From NCBI GenBank assembly GCA_031406795.1, contig JANOHV010000151.1:8365-72364 (forward strand): 64,000 nt of DNA. The letters are read 5' to 3'. The translations under genes and the position numbers were made by a program. This document shows positions 57,007-64,000 of the stretch, piece after piece. This DNA is from DATDCY01 sp031406795 [NCBI: Candidatus Rokuibacteriota bacterium]. GTDB lineage: Bacteria > JAUVQV01. Position 1 is the first letter of the stretch; the number at the start of each line of letters is the position of its first letter. The notes under the pieces are model-generated. The model was not told the origin of the DNA. It was given only the letters and a program-made list of their open reading frames with translations, and made no database searches.

Positions 57007-57513
57007 ATGGCCGAGGCGAACGAAGGCAACAACGAGCAGCTGCAAGTCGTCGTCTTCACCATCGAGGGGAAGACTCTCGGGGTGGACATCCTCAAGGTCC
57101 AGGAAATCCTGCGCATGGTCGAGATCACCCCTTTTCCGCGGATGCCGGACTTCGCCCTCGGGGCGATCAATCTGCGCGGGCGCATCGTCCCGGTGATCAA
57201 TCTGCGGCGCAAGCTCGGCCTGCCCGAACGTGCCGCCGGGCCGAAGACCTGTAACCTGCTCGTGCGCTCGGGCGAACAGGTCATCGGGTTTCTGGTCGAC
57301 GAGGTCTCCGAGGTCATAGATATCCCGGCCGCCTTCATCGAGAGCCCGGACCAGGGACCGGCGTGGATGCGCTCGGAACTGTTCTCCGGACTCGGAAAGC
57401 TTCCGGGGCGGCTGCTGGTCATCATCAACCCGGACCGGCTTCTCTCACCGCTCGAGGAGTCACTGCTCTCAGCCGACGGTGCGATGCGGCCTCAGGAGGA
57501 ACTGTCGCCATGA
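57007..57513 (+). CDS. CheW-like chemotaxis adaptor
   Basis: A 168-residue CheW-domain protein (VVVFTIEGKTLGVDILKVQE, then FALGAINLRGRIVPVINLRRK and GFLVDEVSEVIDI). It couples receptors to CheA kinases. ATG 57007 is used; no strong ribosome site. The next gene, now truncated, overlapped it by ATGA. No other che gene is adjacent, so it may serve a dispersed chemosensory array such as the receptor at 36600-38321. Confidence 0.9.
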   Translation: MAEANEGNNEQLQVVVFTIEGKTLGVDILKVQEILRMVEITPFPRMPDFALGAINLRGRIVPVINLRRKLGLPERAAGPKTCNLLVRSGEQVIGFLVDEVSEVIDIPAAFIESPDQGPAWMRSELFSGLGKLPGRLLVIINPDRLLSPLEESLLSADGAMRPQEELSP

Positions 57514-57626
57514 AGACCTGTCCCACCAGGCCGCTGACGATCCGGAAGGAACAGCACAAGGCCACGATCTTTCTCAACGCCTATCGCATCACGGGACGGA
57601 TCATGACACGGCGACATTTGCCGTAG
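57510..57626 (+). pseudogene. Truncated start of a cheW-coupled gene
   Basis: ATG 57510 overlaps the cheW stop by four bases. About 30 native codons (TIRKEQHKATIFLNAYRITG) continue until sequence resembling a transposase begins near 57600, and a stop ends the frame at 57626. The rest of the gene is missing. It was probably a small ligand- or c-di-GMP-type domain protein, but the fragment is too short to name. Confidence 0.55.
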
Positions 57627-58077
57627 CCTCAATTCGTGGCTGGTGGAGAGCCGAGGGGCGCAAGATGTACTCACAGACTCCGAAACTGACGATCACGGCG
57701 GATGGCGGAGGCAGCAATGGCCATCGGCTACGCCTCTGGAAGTGGGAACTTCAGAAACTCGCCAATCAAATTGGACTCGACATCAGTGTGTGTCATTTCC
57801 CCCCGGGGACGAGCAAGTGGAACAAGGTCGAACACCGATTCTTTTCCTTCATCTCCTCGAACTGGAGGGGCGAACCCTTGCGGGACTACGAGACGATTGT
57901 AAGTCTCATTGCGCGGACGACCAACGGCAAAGCGACTGAAAGTCATTTGTCGCCTAGACCGTCGTCGATATGCAATAGGATCAAACTTTCAGCTCGTGAT
58001 CTTGAAGAAATCAACATCTCTCGGGCCGATTTCCATGGCGAATGGAACTACACAAACCATCCATCGAAGAAATGCTG
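57600..58077 (+). mobile_element. ISAzo13-type transposase remnant (C-terminal DDE half)
   Basis: The decayed frame reads TATFAVASIRGWWRAEGRK, LTITADGGGSNGHRLRLWK, CHFPPGTSKWNKVEHRFFSF and DFHGEWNY, the well-known C-terminal blocks of the ISAzo13/Rhodopirellula-type transposase. Two compensating frameshifts occur near 57940-57980 (RTTNGKATE, then LKVICRLDRRRYAIG in another frame). The N-terminal half and the left end are absent, so it is inactive. Confidence 0.8.
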
Positions 58078-58210
58078 ACATTGAACAAGTTATATGCTGA
58101 CTGTTCCTAACTTGAGCGATGGCAGGTGACGGCTGCTCCGCCGAGGGATCGGGCGCCGAGATCGCAAAAGCGCATGCGCGAGCGGCGGCCAGGTCATGCC
58201 GTACCGGAAA

Positions 58211-58483
58211 CTACAGCGTCATCACAACGAGCTGGTGCCCGTTCAGGTCGCGATAGAGCGCGTCGAGTTGCTCCCGGCTCGCCGCGGTGAACGTCGCGGT
58301 GATCGAAAGATATTTGCCGCCGCCGCTTTGCCGGTCGGCGAACTCGACGCGCTCGCCCGGCAGGTGCCGTCCGACGATGTCACGTACCGCGTGTTCGAAC
58401 GCCTCGGTATTGAGGCCCATGACCTTGAGCGGGAACGAGCAGGGGAACTGCAGGCACTCGGCGGCAACCTTCCCGTTTCTCAT
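58211..58483 (-). CDS. DUF493 (YbeD-like) protein
   Basis: A 90-residue small protein of the DUF493 family: FPCSFPLKVMGLNTEAFE, then GKYLSITATFTAASREQLDAL and a C-terminal HQLVVMTL. It has an ACT-like fold and may bind a small ligand. ATG 58483 overlaps the stop of the upstream iron-sulfur gene by four bases (ATGA), so it is translated with it. Confidence 0.85.
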   Translation of the reverse strand: MRNGKVAAECLQFPCSFPLKVMGLNTEAFEHAVRDIVGRHLPGERVEFADRQSGGGKYLSITATFTAASREQLDALYRDLNGHQLVVMTL

Positions 58484-59817
58484 AGCGGGAAACACTTTGC
58501 AAACCTGTCCATGAGCTTCGTGGGTCCTTTGATCTTGATCTTCCCCGTGACGATGGCCAGGATGATGTTCTGCTCCTTCGCCAGGAACTTGAGCCAGGTG
58601 CGGCTGTCGGCCCGGACCAAGACGTCGGGCGTGCCCACCAGGCCCGCCATGACCGTCAGCGACGGGCCGTCGATGACCACGGTGGCCTCGTAGCTCTCCT
58701 CGCCGCCGAAGACAAAGTGCCACGTTGCCTTCAGCCCCTCCGTCTGGCCGCGGTTGAAGGCCAGGGGCAGAGCCCTGAAGAAGCCGCGGACCGTGCCCGC
58801 GTGCAACCCGCTGCTGACGCGCCGCGGTTGCTTGTGGGGGAAACGCGCCTTGACGTGAGCCTCGGCGTCGGAGCCGGGCACGACGTAGACCCGCTCCGTC
58901 CTCGCCCTGAGAGGCTGCAGCACCCGTTCGTTGTATCCCTTCCGGTCCTCCAGGAAGGGGCCGATGTTCTCGGTGCCCGCCGGGCAGACCGCCATGCAAT
59001 AGCTGCACTTGTTGGAGACCCCGTAGGTCAGGCCCTGCCAGATGGCGACCGTCTCGGGATCCGAGATCCGGGCCCGATATTCGGGCACGGTGCGGCTGGC
59101 GACCACGTTCTCCACCCAATCTACGAACCCGCACAGCCGGTCCCGATAGTTGTGCGTGAGGCAGGTGGTGAAACCGAAATGACCGTCTGCGGCGATGGCC
59201 CCCACCGGGCAGGCCGCGACACACAAGGAGCAGCAGACGCAGGGGTCGTAGTCGAGGAGCTTGCCGTACTGGTCCGCCGCGGCGTCGACGAGGATCGTGT
59301 CGAGCATGACGAACGCGCCGAACCGGGGGTGCAGCAGCAGGCGGTTGTGCCCCCGCCGGCCCAACCCCGCCGCCTCCGCAGCCAGCTTGTGGGAGGCGGC
59401 CCACATCCCCTCGGGCCAGTTCTCCAGGTCCATGGGGAAGCCGGTGGAGAAATTGACGCCGTGGATGCCCTTCTCCCGCAGACGGCGCACCACCGTTTGC
59501 GCGATCCCGTCCATGCGGTGCATGCCGACGGAGAACTCCAGATCCGACGCCGACCGGGACAGGCAGCGGACGCTTTCGGGATTGAGGCGCAGGACGAGGC
59601 TGACGAGCGTGCGCGCGCCGGGCAGCAGCGAGAGCAGCGGTGTGCGATCAGGATCGAAAACCGGGTCCTGGAGATCGGCGCAGCCCGCGTCGTCGGCGCC
59701 GGCGGCGAGACAGACCTCACGAATCCAGGCGGCGGAAATCGACGCTCCCGCCGCGGTCTCGGGTGTGGCGGGAGCTTCCCGGTACAGTCTCACGGTGGGA
59801 TGGTCTTCGAGCTTCAT
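58480..59817 (-). CDS. QueG-like iron-sulfur protein fused to a C-terminal SCP2 domain
   Basis: About 445 residues. The N-terminal ~300 resemble epoxyqueuosine reductase/reductive-dehalogenase relatives, ending in two cluster motifs CVCCSLCVAACPVG and CSYCMAVCPAG. The last ~110 residues (VFGGEESYEATVVIDG... KLMDRFAKCFP) look like a sterol-carrier-protein-2 domain that binds a lipid-like ligand. No twin-arginine leader is visible, so it is probably cytoplasmic. ATG 59817 has AGGAGAAGGG upstream. The substrate is unknown; the SCP2 part suggests a hydrophobic one. Confidence 0.75.
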   Translation of the reverse strand: MKLEDHPTVRLYREAPATPETAAGASISAAWIREVCLAAGADDAGCADLQDPVFDPDRTPLLSLLPGARTLVSLVLRLNPESVRCLSRSASDLEFSVGMHRMDGIAQTVVRRLREKGIHGVNFSTGFPMDLENWPEGMWAASHKLAAEAAGLGRRGHNRLLLHPRFGAFVMLDTILVDAAADQYGKLLDYDPCVCCSLCVAACPVGAIAADGHFGFTTCLTHNYRDRLCGFVDWVENVVASRTVPEYRARISDPETVAIWQGLTYGVSNKCSYCMAVCPAGTENIGPFLEDRKGYNERVLQPLRARTERVYVVPGSDAEAHVKARFPHKQPRRVSSGLHAGTVRGFFRALPLAFNRGQTEGLKATWHFVFGGEESYEATVVIDGPSLTVMAGLVGTPDVLVRADSRTWLKFLAKEQNIILAIVTGKIKIKGPTKLMDRFAKCFPL

Positions 59818-59874
59818 CACGTCCCTTCTCCTCGTTGAGCATGTTCTCGTCAACAACCACCGGGGGTGGGCCGG

Positions 59875-60850
59875 TTAGGGTGAGCCGAAGGTCCGCCGCA
59901 GAAAGTCCCTGAGGGCGAAGCGGACGTCGCTGTTCTCACGGCAGTCCACCCGCAGCCCCGGGTTCTTGGCCGAGAGGAACTCCAGCCCCTGCTCCCTGCC
60001 GGAGACGAGGAAGTCGCTCGTCGCCATCCGATAGGTGCGCGATTCCTCCAGCGGCGCGCCGTTGACCCGCCAGCCGCCGTCGTCCCTGTGACGCCTGCTC
60101 CTTGCAGCAAGCCGCCCTGACCGCGGTTCGCAAGGCCCTGGTCGAGGACCCGACGCAGCAGCGCGCCGTCGATCTCGGCCCGGCAGACCCGCCCGCCGAA
60201 GGGCAGGATGCGGCTGATGTCGAACTGGGTGAGCGGCCCGGGTGGCAACAGGTCGTCGATCCGGATCGAGCCGCTGTTGAAGAGCGCAAGCTCCGCGTCG
60301 GGAACCGCCGCCTGCAGGGACGCGGCGACGAGCCGGGTGAGCTCGGTAGGACGATTGCGGACGCTCGCTTCGAGGCGGCAACACGGTGAGAATTCTGGAA
60401 GGGGTGACTCAGGTGGGTCCGGTGTGCTGCTCGCGCCTCGTTCTTGATTTCCGGTCAGGTGGGTCCGATTACCGGCAGGGGGTGGGTCCACCTATCACCG
60501 GCAATAGCACGACGATCTGCTTTCCCTGCAGACGCTCGCCGCCGACCCTTGCAGTCCCCAGGGCGGAAGGGCTGAAGAGATCGCCGTCCAGGACGGTCAG
60601 GGGTGTTGGGATTCTCGGCGAGGAGCTCCTTGCGGAGGGTGGCGACGCGGGCGAGCCCGCCTTCCTTGCCCCCGCTCACGGGGGTGAGCTCGTAGATGTC
60701 GTTCAATTGAAGGATCGTGAGCGCCACCTGCCGCGCGGCGGACGCTCCGGTCGACGGGGCGGGCCCGGGGAACGGCAGCGCTGCACCGCAGGCGCTCGCC
60801 AGAAGCGGCAACAGAAGGGCCGCGGCCCATGGAAGACGGTTTCTTTTCAT
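59875..60850 (-). pseudogene. 5'-nucleotidase-family lipoprotein gene, gutted and frameshifted
   Basis: The 5' part encodes a lipoprotein signal ([10 protein letters not shown]) and the metallophosphatase start [15 protein letters not shown] one-base frameshift at about 60600 separates it from [20 protein letters not shown]. Sequence then breaks into an insertion scar. Homology resumes in the C-terminal substrate domain (AELALFNSGSIRIDDLLPPG, FDISRILPFGG), with another frameshift near 60100 before TYRMATSDFLVSG. Most of the catalytic domain is gone. Confidence 0.85.
60405..60505. mobile_element. Insertion scar with repeated GGTGGGTCC motifs
   Basis: Three copies of GGTGGGTCC lie at about 60413, 60459 and 60488 within the nucleotidase pseudogene, exactly where its reading frame breaks. 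Spaced short repeats like these occur at the ends of some insertion sequences; no transposase remains. Confidence 0.4.
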
Positions 60851-61003
60851 GGATCCTCCCCGGGGTTAATCGTCTTTCCTCCCGGGATTATCGCGCAATC
60901 CTGGACGTATGAATATGGGCTTTGGTTCTCTGGTTGCTGAATATTGGCCCCGGGGAAGCTCCCCCCGGATCGGGAGACGAACTCAAGGATCCTGGCCGGA
61001 AAG

Positions 61004-62524
61004 TTACGCGCTCTCGTAGGTCTCTTCGATCTCGTCCAGGATGAGCTGCATCTTCAACCCGATCTCGAGATAGATCCGCTGCCGATAGCCCCCGAGCCCC
61101 GGGTGGGCCGCCAGCGCGGCTTCGAGCAGAGCGGCGAGCTGCTCGAGAGCCCCGGCCAGCTCCTCCCGCCCGATCCCCTCGCGGATGCGGCAGCGGGCGA
61201 GATGGTTGGCGTACGCGAGGATCGAGAAGTGGTCCCCCAGACGCACGGAGGACTCGAGCATCTGGCAGGCCAGCTCCGCCCGCAGGCGCAGCTCCACGGG
61301 GTCCAGCTCGCGGTAGTGCGGATAGAGGTTCTTGTTCCTGTCGGCTGATATGTAGGCGACGAACGACTCGATGACCGCGGGCTTCACCACCGCCATGGCA
61401 TTGTAGATGGTGAGGCCCGGCCGCTCAGCCACGGTCTGCTTGGTCATGGCGAGGTTCCGGCGCTCCCAGGCCACGGGGTTGCGCTTCATGTTCTCGATGA
61501 TGAACGGCAGGCGGCGCAGAATGTGATTGCGCGGCTTCGGGGCCCAGCCCAGCCGGCCGTGCGTGGCATGCGCGTCGATCTTCATCCGCTTGTCGATGTA
61601 GCGCATCATCCACGGCCGTTCAAAGGGAGGGCGGCCTAGGCAGCGACCGAGCAGGAGCCGCAGCGCGAGCCCCGCGGTGGCCAGCCACACCGGGGCGTGG
61701 ATCGCGCCGCCGAGTTCTCCGTCGCCGCCCCAGCCCAGCTGCGCTGCCGCGAAAAGCTCTCTGTGGCTCACGCAGCCGTTGGGGCTGCCCGCCAGAACGT
61801 CCAAGCGGCCGAGCCGCTCGTGGTTCTCGATGATCTTCAGCCACAGTCCATTGAGATCCTGCAGATGCAGGTACGGGAGGGCTGTCTCACCCCGGCCGAC
61901 AACCAGTCGGGAGAGCAGCCCTTCCCCGAGCAGGTAGTTGAGCAGGACATAGAGGGGGGCGTATTCGCACCAATCGCTGAAGAGCGCCGCCAGGCGGACG
62001 ATCGTGCAGGGGAATTGCGCGGAGAAGTCCCGCACCAGTTCCTCGGCCTGCCGCTTGCTGCGCGCGTAGGGGTAGTCGGCGTCGGCAGGCGTCTGTTCGG
62101 TGATGACCCGGCGCGGGTCGTCGAACGCCGACACGGCGAGTGAACTCGAGAAGACAAAGCGTTTGATGCCGAGACGCGCCGCGCCCGCCAGGAGGTGCCG
62201 GGTGCCATCGACGTTCGTGCGCCGGTACTCTTTGTTGTCCCGGTACGTGAAGTCGTAGTAGCCGGCGAAGTGGAACAGGAAGTCGATCCGCGCGTCGGCC
62301 CCGATGAAGTCGATGAGCCGCGAAACCTGATGCTCGTCCCCGATGTCGCAGCGGTGCCAACGCACGTTTTCGTGTGGCGGCACGTCCGTGTCCGCCTGCC
62401 CGCGCCGCGCAACCGCGTGTACGTTGAAGTGGTCTCTGGCGGCATTGACGAAAGCACCGCCCACGAGCCCCGAGGCCCCGGTTACGATCACGTTCGGTTT
62501 GCTCAGGCTCTCCGCAAGTCCCAT
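61004..62524 (-). CDS. NAD-dependent epimerase/dehydratase with long C-terminal extension
   Basis: About 506 residues. The first ~280 form an extended SDR: NAD loop VTGASGLVGGAFVNAA, FHFAGYYDFTYRDN and catalytic Tyr/Lys in YPYARSKRQAE. The remaining ~225 residues, from about KRMKIDAHATHGRL onward, are mostly helical and have no motif I can name. ATG 62524 is chosen because it lies just before the SDR domain; no good ribosome site is seen. It may modify a sugar nucleotide or lipid. Confidence 0.75.
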   Translation of the reverse strand: MGLAESLSKPNVIVTGASGLVGGAFVNAARDHFNVHAVARRGQADTDVPPHENVRWHRCDIGDEHQVSRLIDFIGADARIDFLFHFAGYYDFTYRDNKEYRRTNVDGTRHLLAGAARLGIKRFVFSSSLAVSAFDDPRRVITEQTPADADYPYARSKRQAEELVRDFSAQFPCTIVRLAALFSDWCEYAPLYVLLNYLLGEGLLSRLVVGRGETALPYLHLQDLNGLWLKIIENHERLGRLDVLAGSPNGCVSHRELFAAAQLGWGGDGELGGAIHAPVWLATAGLALRLLLGRCLGRPPFERPWMMRYIDKRMKIDAHATHGRLGWAPKPRNHILRRLPFIIENMKRNPVAWERRNLAMTKQTVAERPGLTIYNAMAVVKPAVIESFVAYISADRNKNLYPHYRELDPVELRLRAELACQMLESSVRLGDHFSILAYANHLARCRIREGIGREELAGALEQLAALLEAALAAHPGLGGYRQRIYLEIGLKMQLILDEIEETYESA

Positions 62525-62564
62525 CAGCGCACCTGCCTCGCGATGTACATCCCCTTGGCCATTC

Positions 62565-62783
62565 CTATGCTGCTGGAATCCACTTGACCGCAAGCTTTCG
62601 ACGCGAAGCGGCGCAGTCGCGGAGGTACATATTGATCAGCGTCTGATACGGAACGCTAAGGTCCTCCGCGAGCTTCTTGAAGTACGCAATGGTAGTTTCG
62701 TCCAGTCTGATCGTGACCTGCTTCTTCACGCGCTTGGCATATGGATTCTTGATTGCTTTAGAGAAGTCGTAGCTCTTTCTCAT
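62565..62783 (-). CDS. brnA: BrnA-type antitoxin
   Basis: A 72-residue CopG/ribbon-helix-helix type antitoxin: KKQVTIRLDETTIAYFKKLA, then PYQTLINMYLRDC. It neutralises BrnT and represses the operon. ATG 62783 overlaps the brnT stop by four bases, the usual brnTA order. Confidence 0.87.
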   Translation of the reverse strand: MRKSYDFSKAIKNPYAKRVKKQVTIRLDETTIAYFKKLAEDLSVPYQTLINMYLRDCAASRRKLAVKWIPAA

Positions 62784-63076
62784 GACCGTCTCCTGCGAAC
62801 ATATTGGTTTGTCTCTGATTTGGTAGCTTTCCACGCGGAGAATATGCGAACAGTGTCCGTGCCTTCTCGATAGCAGTGGCACACGACGAGCATTCTTGGG
62901 GCAGCACTGAAACCAAGGAGTAGAAATCGATCCTCGATATCTGAATGGTCTGGATCGTGGATGAGAAGAGCATGCTCATCAGCGAAGACTGTCTGGCTTT
63001 CTTCGAACGACACCCGGTGCTTCTGTTTGTTTATGGTGTTTTTGCGTTCGTCCCATACGATTCGCAACGGCTTCAT
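62780..63076 (-). CDS. brnT: BrnT-type ribonuclease toxin
   Basis: A 98-residue toxin with the family start IVWDERKNTINKQKHRVSFE, then FADEHALLIHDPDHSDIEDR and the C-terminal VRIFSAWKATKSE. BrnT is a RelE-fold RNase. The gene is AT-richer than its surroundings, suggesting recent transfer, and lies between the SDR gene and a group II intron. Confidence 0.9.
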   Translation of the reverse strand: MKPLRIVWDERKNTINKQKHRVSFEESQTVFADEHALLIHDPDHSDIEDRFLLLGFSAAPRMLVVCHCYREGTDTVRIFSAWKATKSETNQYVRRRRS

Positions 63077-63186
63077 GCTGACAATGTAGTTATGCTGTAA
63101 TTATCTGTCAATCTTTTCTTTCTGGCGAGTAGAGTAGAACCTCAGTGCCGGACTGCAGGCGCGGGGAGTAGCTGTTGCCGGCGACT

Positions 63187-64000
63187 TTAGCGCTTTGCCG
63201 GTGCCTCAATCCTCGCCATGCCCGTTCCCTTGGCCCCCTCGTCGAACCGGACATCGGGTTTTCCCCGGTACGGCTCTCCGACGACCTTCTCCGCGAGCTT
63301 ATCAGCAATCGTTGTCATTGAAGCACCCGATCCGCCGAGCTGGTACAGACCCAGACGGACAAGCACATTGCCGTGGACTCTCCTCGCGCCCCTCGCTTGA
63401 TCGTTGTACTTCCGCTTCAGGAATCTCCGGACCCGCTCGCGGATAGAGCTGTTGAGTTTCAAGAAGCGCTTGCGCTCCGGCTGCACCGTCGTGTGGTAGT
63501 TGTTCCAGCCGCGCAGGACGGGGTTCAACTCCTGGATCAACTCTTCCAGCGAGGTGCCATACCGACGCCCAATCTTCTCTTTGACCTTCTGCTTGATCCG
63601 CTGCACCGAACGGTCGGACGGCCAGATCCGGCATGAGAACTTCACTCGCGGGTTCTGCTTGCGCACCGGTTGCAGTCGGAAATGTACCCCCAGAAAGTCG
63701 AACCCCTCCGCGGCAGCCACTATCCGGGTCTTCTCCGGATGCATCGTCAGCCCGAGGCGGTTCAACATCCAGCGCACCTTCTCCAGCACCTGTTCGCCGT
63801 TGCGCCACAGCATGATCGCGATATCGTCCGCAAACCTCACCAGCGTCCCGGGAATCTTGGCGATCTGGAACATCTTGTCGAATGAGTGCAGGTAGATGTT
63901 CGCCAGTAGCGGCGAGATCACCCCACCTTGCGGCGTCCCCAACTCGCCCGACGGAACAGCTACGCCACCGTCCATCACCCCGGCCTTGAGCCAGCCTTTG
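63187..64000 (-). CDS. Group II intron reverse transcriptase/maturase, C-terminal part (cut by window edge)
   Basis: The open frame runs through the right edge. It shows WLKAGVMDGG, LGTPQGGVISPLLANIYLH, the catalytic RFADDIAIML and the maturase X domain (RGWNNYHTTVQPERKRFLKL). It has no HNH endonuclease domain. The tail PDVRFDEGAKGTGMARIEAP is typical for intron-encoded proteins whose 3' end overlaps intron RNA. I could not recognise domain V in the ~110 bp after the stop, so the 3' boundary is unplaced. Confidence 0.88.
   Translation of the reverse strand, partial: KGWLKAGVMDGGVAVPSGELGTPQGGVISPLLANIYLHSFDKMFQIAKIPGTLVRFADDIAIMLWRNGEQVLEKVRWMLNRLGLTMHPEKTRIVAAAEGFDFLGVHFRLQPVRKQNPRVKFSCRIWPSDRSVQRIKQKVKEKIGRRYGTSLEELIQELNPVLRGWNNYHTTVQPERKRFLKLNSSIRERVRRFLKRKYNDQARGARRVHGNVLVRLGLYQLGGSGASMTTIADKLAEKVVGEPYRGKPDVRFDEGAKGTGMARIEAPAKR

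Overview
The window (about 66% G+C) looks like chromosome of an anaerobic, metal- or sulfur-respiring member of the Desulfobacterota/Desulfuromonadota (Geobacter-like) group. The signs are a porin plus multihaem cytochrome cluster, a tungsten aldehyde:ferredoxin oxidoreductase, four-subunit pyruvate:ferredoxin oxidoreductase, several sigma-54 activators, a RACo-like corrinoid activator, MglA/MglB, and an apparent selenoprotein. The taxonomic call is inference from gene content only.

Left part (1-26.7 kb): the 5' end of a NorD/CbbO-like gene and its MoxR/CbbQ ATPase. Next is a haem-motif, triple-rhodanese gene interrupted by an in-frame UGA. The UGA sits where the family has a second cysteine and is followed by a textbook bacterial SECIS hairpin, so I read the gene as one 456-residue selenoprotein. 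A good -24/-12 promoter precedes it and a PAS/sigma-54 activator is divergent, with a 10-bp inverted repeat over the activator's start codon. serC and a TlpA-like thioredoxin gene follow, bracketed by two inverted copies of a ~200-bp repeat. Then come two DUF2157-like membrane proteins and an extracellular-electron-transfer type cluster: a beta-barrel porin, a 5-haem lipoprotein, two repeat-rich lipoproteins with alternating CXXCH and CX5CH motifs, another 5-haem protein, and a gutted dehydrogenase pseudogene. Fused purL, an OYE/dienelactone-hydrolase pair, an activator/acyltransferase pair, a nitroreductase, an orphan PhnD-type binding protein and a zinc-ribbon/PilZ/receiver protein complete this part.

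Middle (26.7-45 kb): an OFA-type MFS transporter with an in-frame Cys-rich leader domain sits behind a second good sigma-54 promoter, next to a double-Cache histidine kinase and an NtrC regulator. The aldehyde oxidoreductase gene is followed by an unknown gene and a MoaD-like gene. An AEC transporter, a chemoreceptor, a Fic protein with a decayed restriction gene, and tRNA-Asn come next. Then a long leftward block runs dnaX-ybaB-recR-porCDAB-mglBA, with SRP RNA upstream of dnaX and a small MITE-like repeat between recR and por.

Right part (47.7-64 kb): translation genes cluster together: four tRNA-Ser genes (GGA, CGA, GCU, UGA), serS, and tRNA-Arg(ACG) beside tadA, the enzyme that edits that tRNA's anticodon. 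nadA, a dciA-like gene, a LysM protein, cpoB, DUF1015, ilvE and cheW follow. The end is accessory and decayed: an ISAzo13-type transposase remnant that cuts a cheW-linked gene, a QueG-like/SCP2 fusion with a DUF493 partner, a 5'-nucleotidase pseudogene with an insertion scar, an SDR protein with an unexplained C-terminal half, a brnTA toxin-antitoxin pair and a group II intron reverse transcriptase running off the edge. No CRISPR array was seen.
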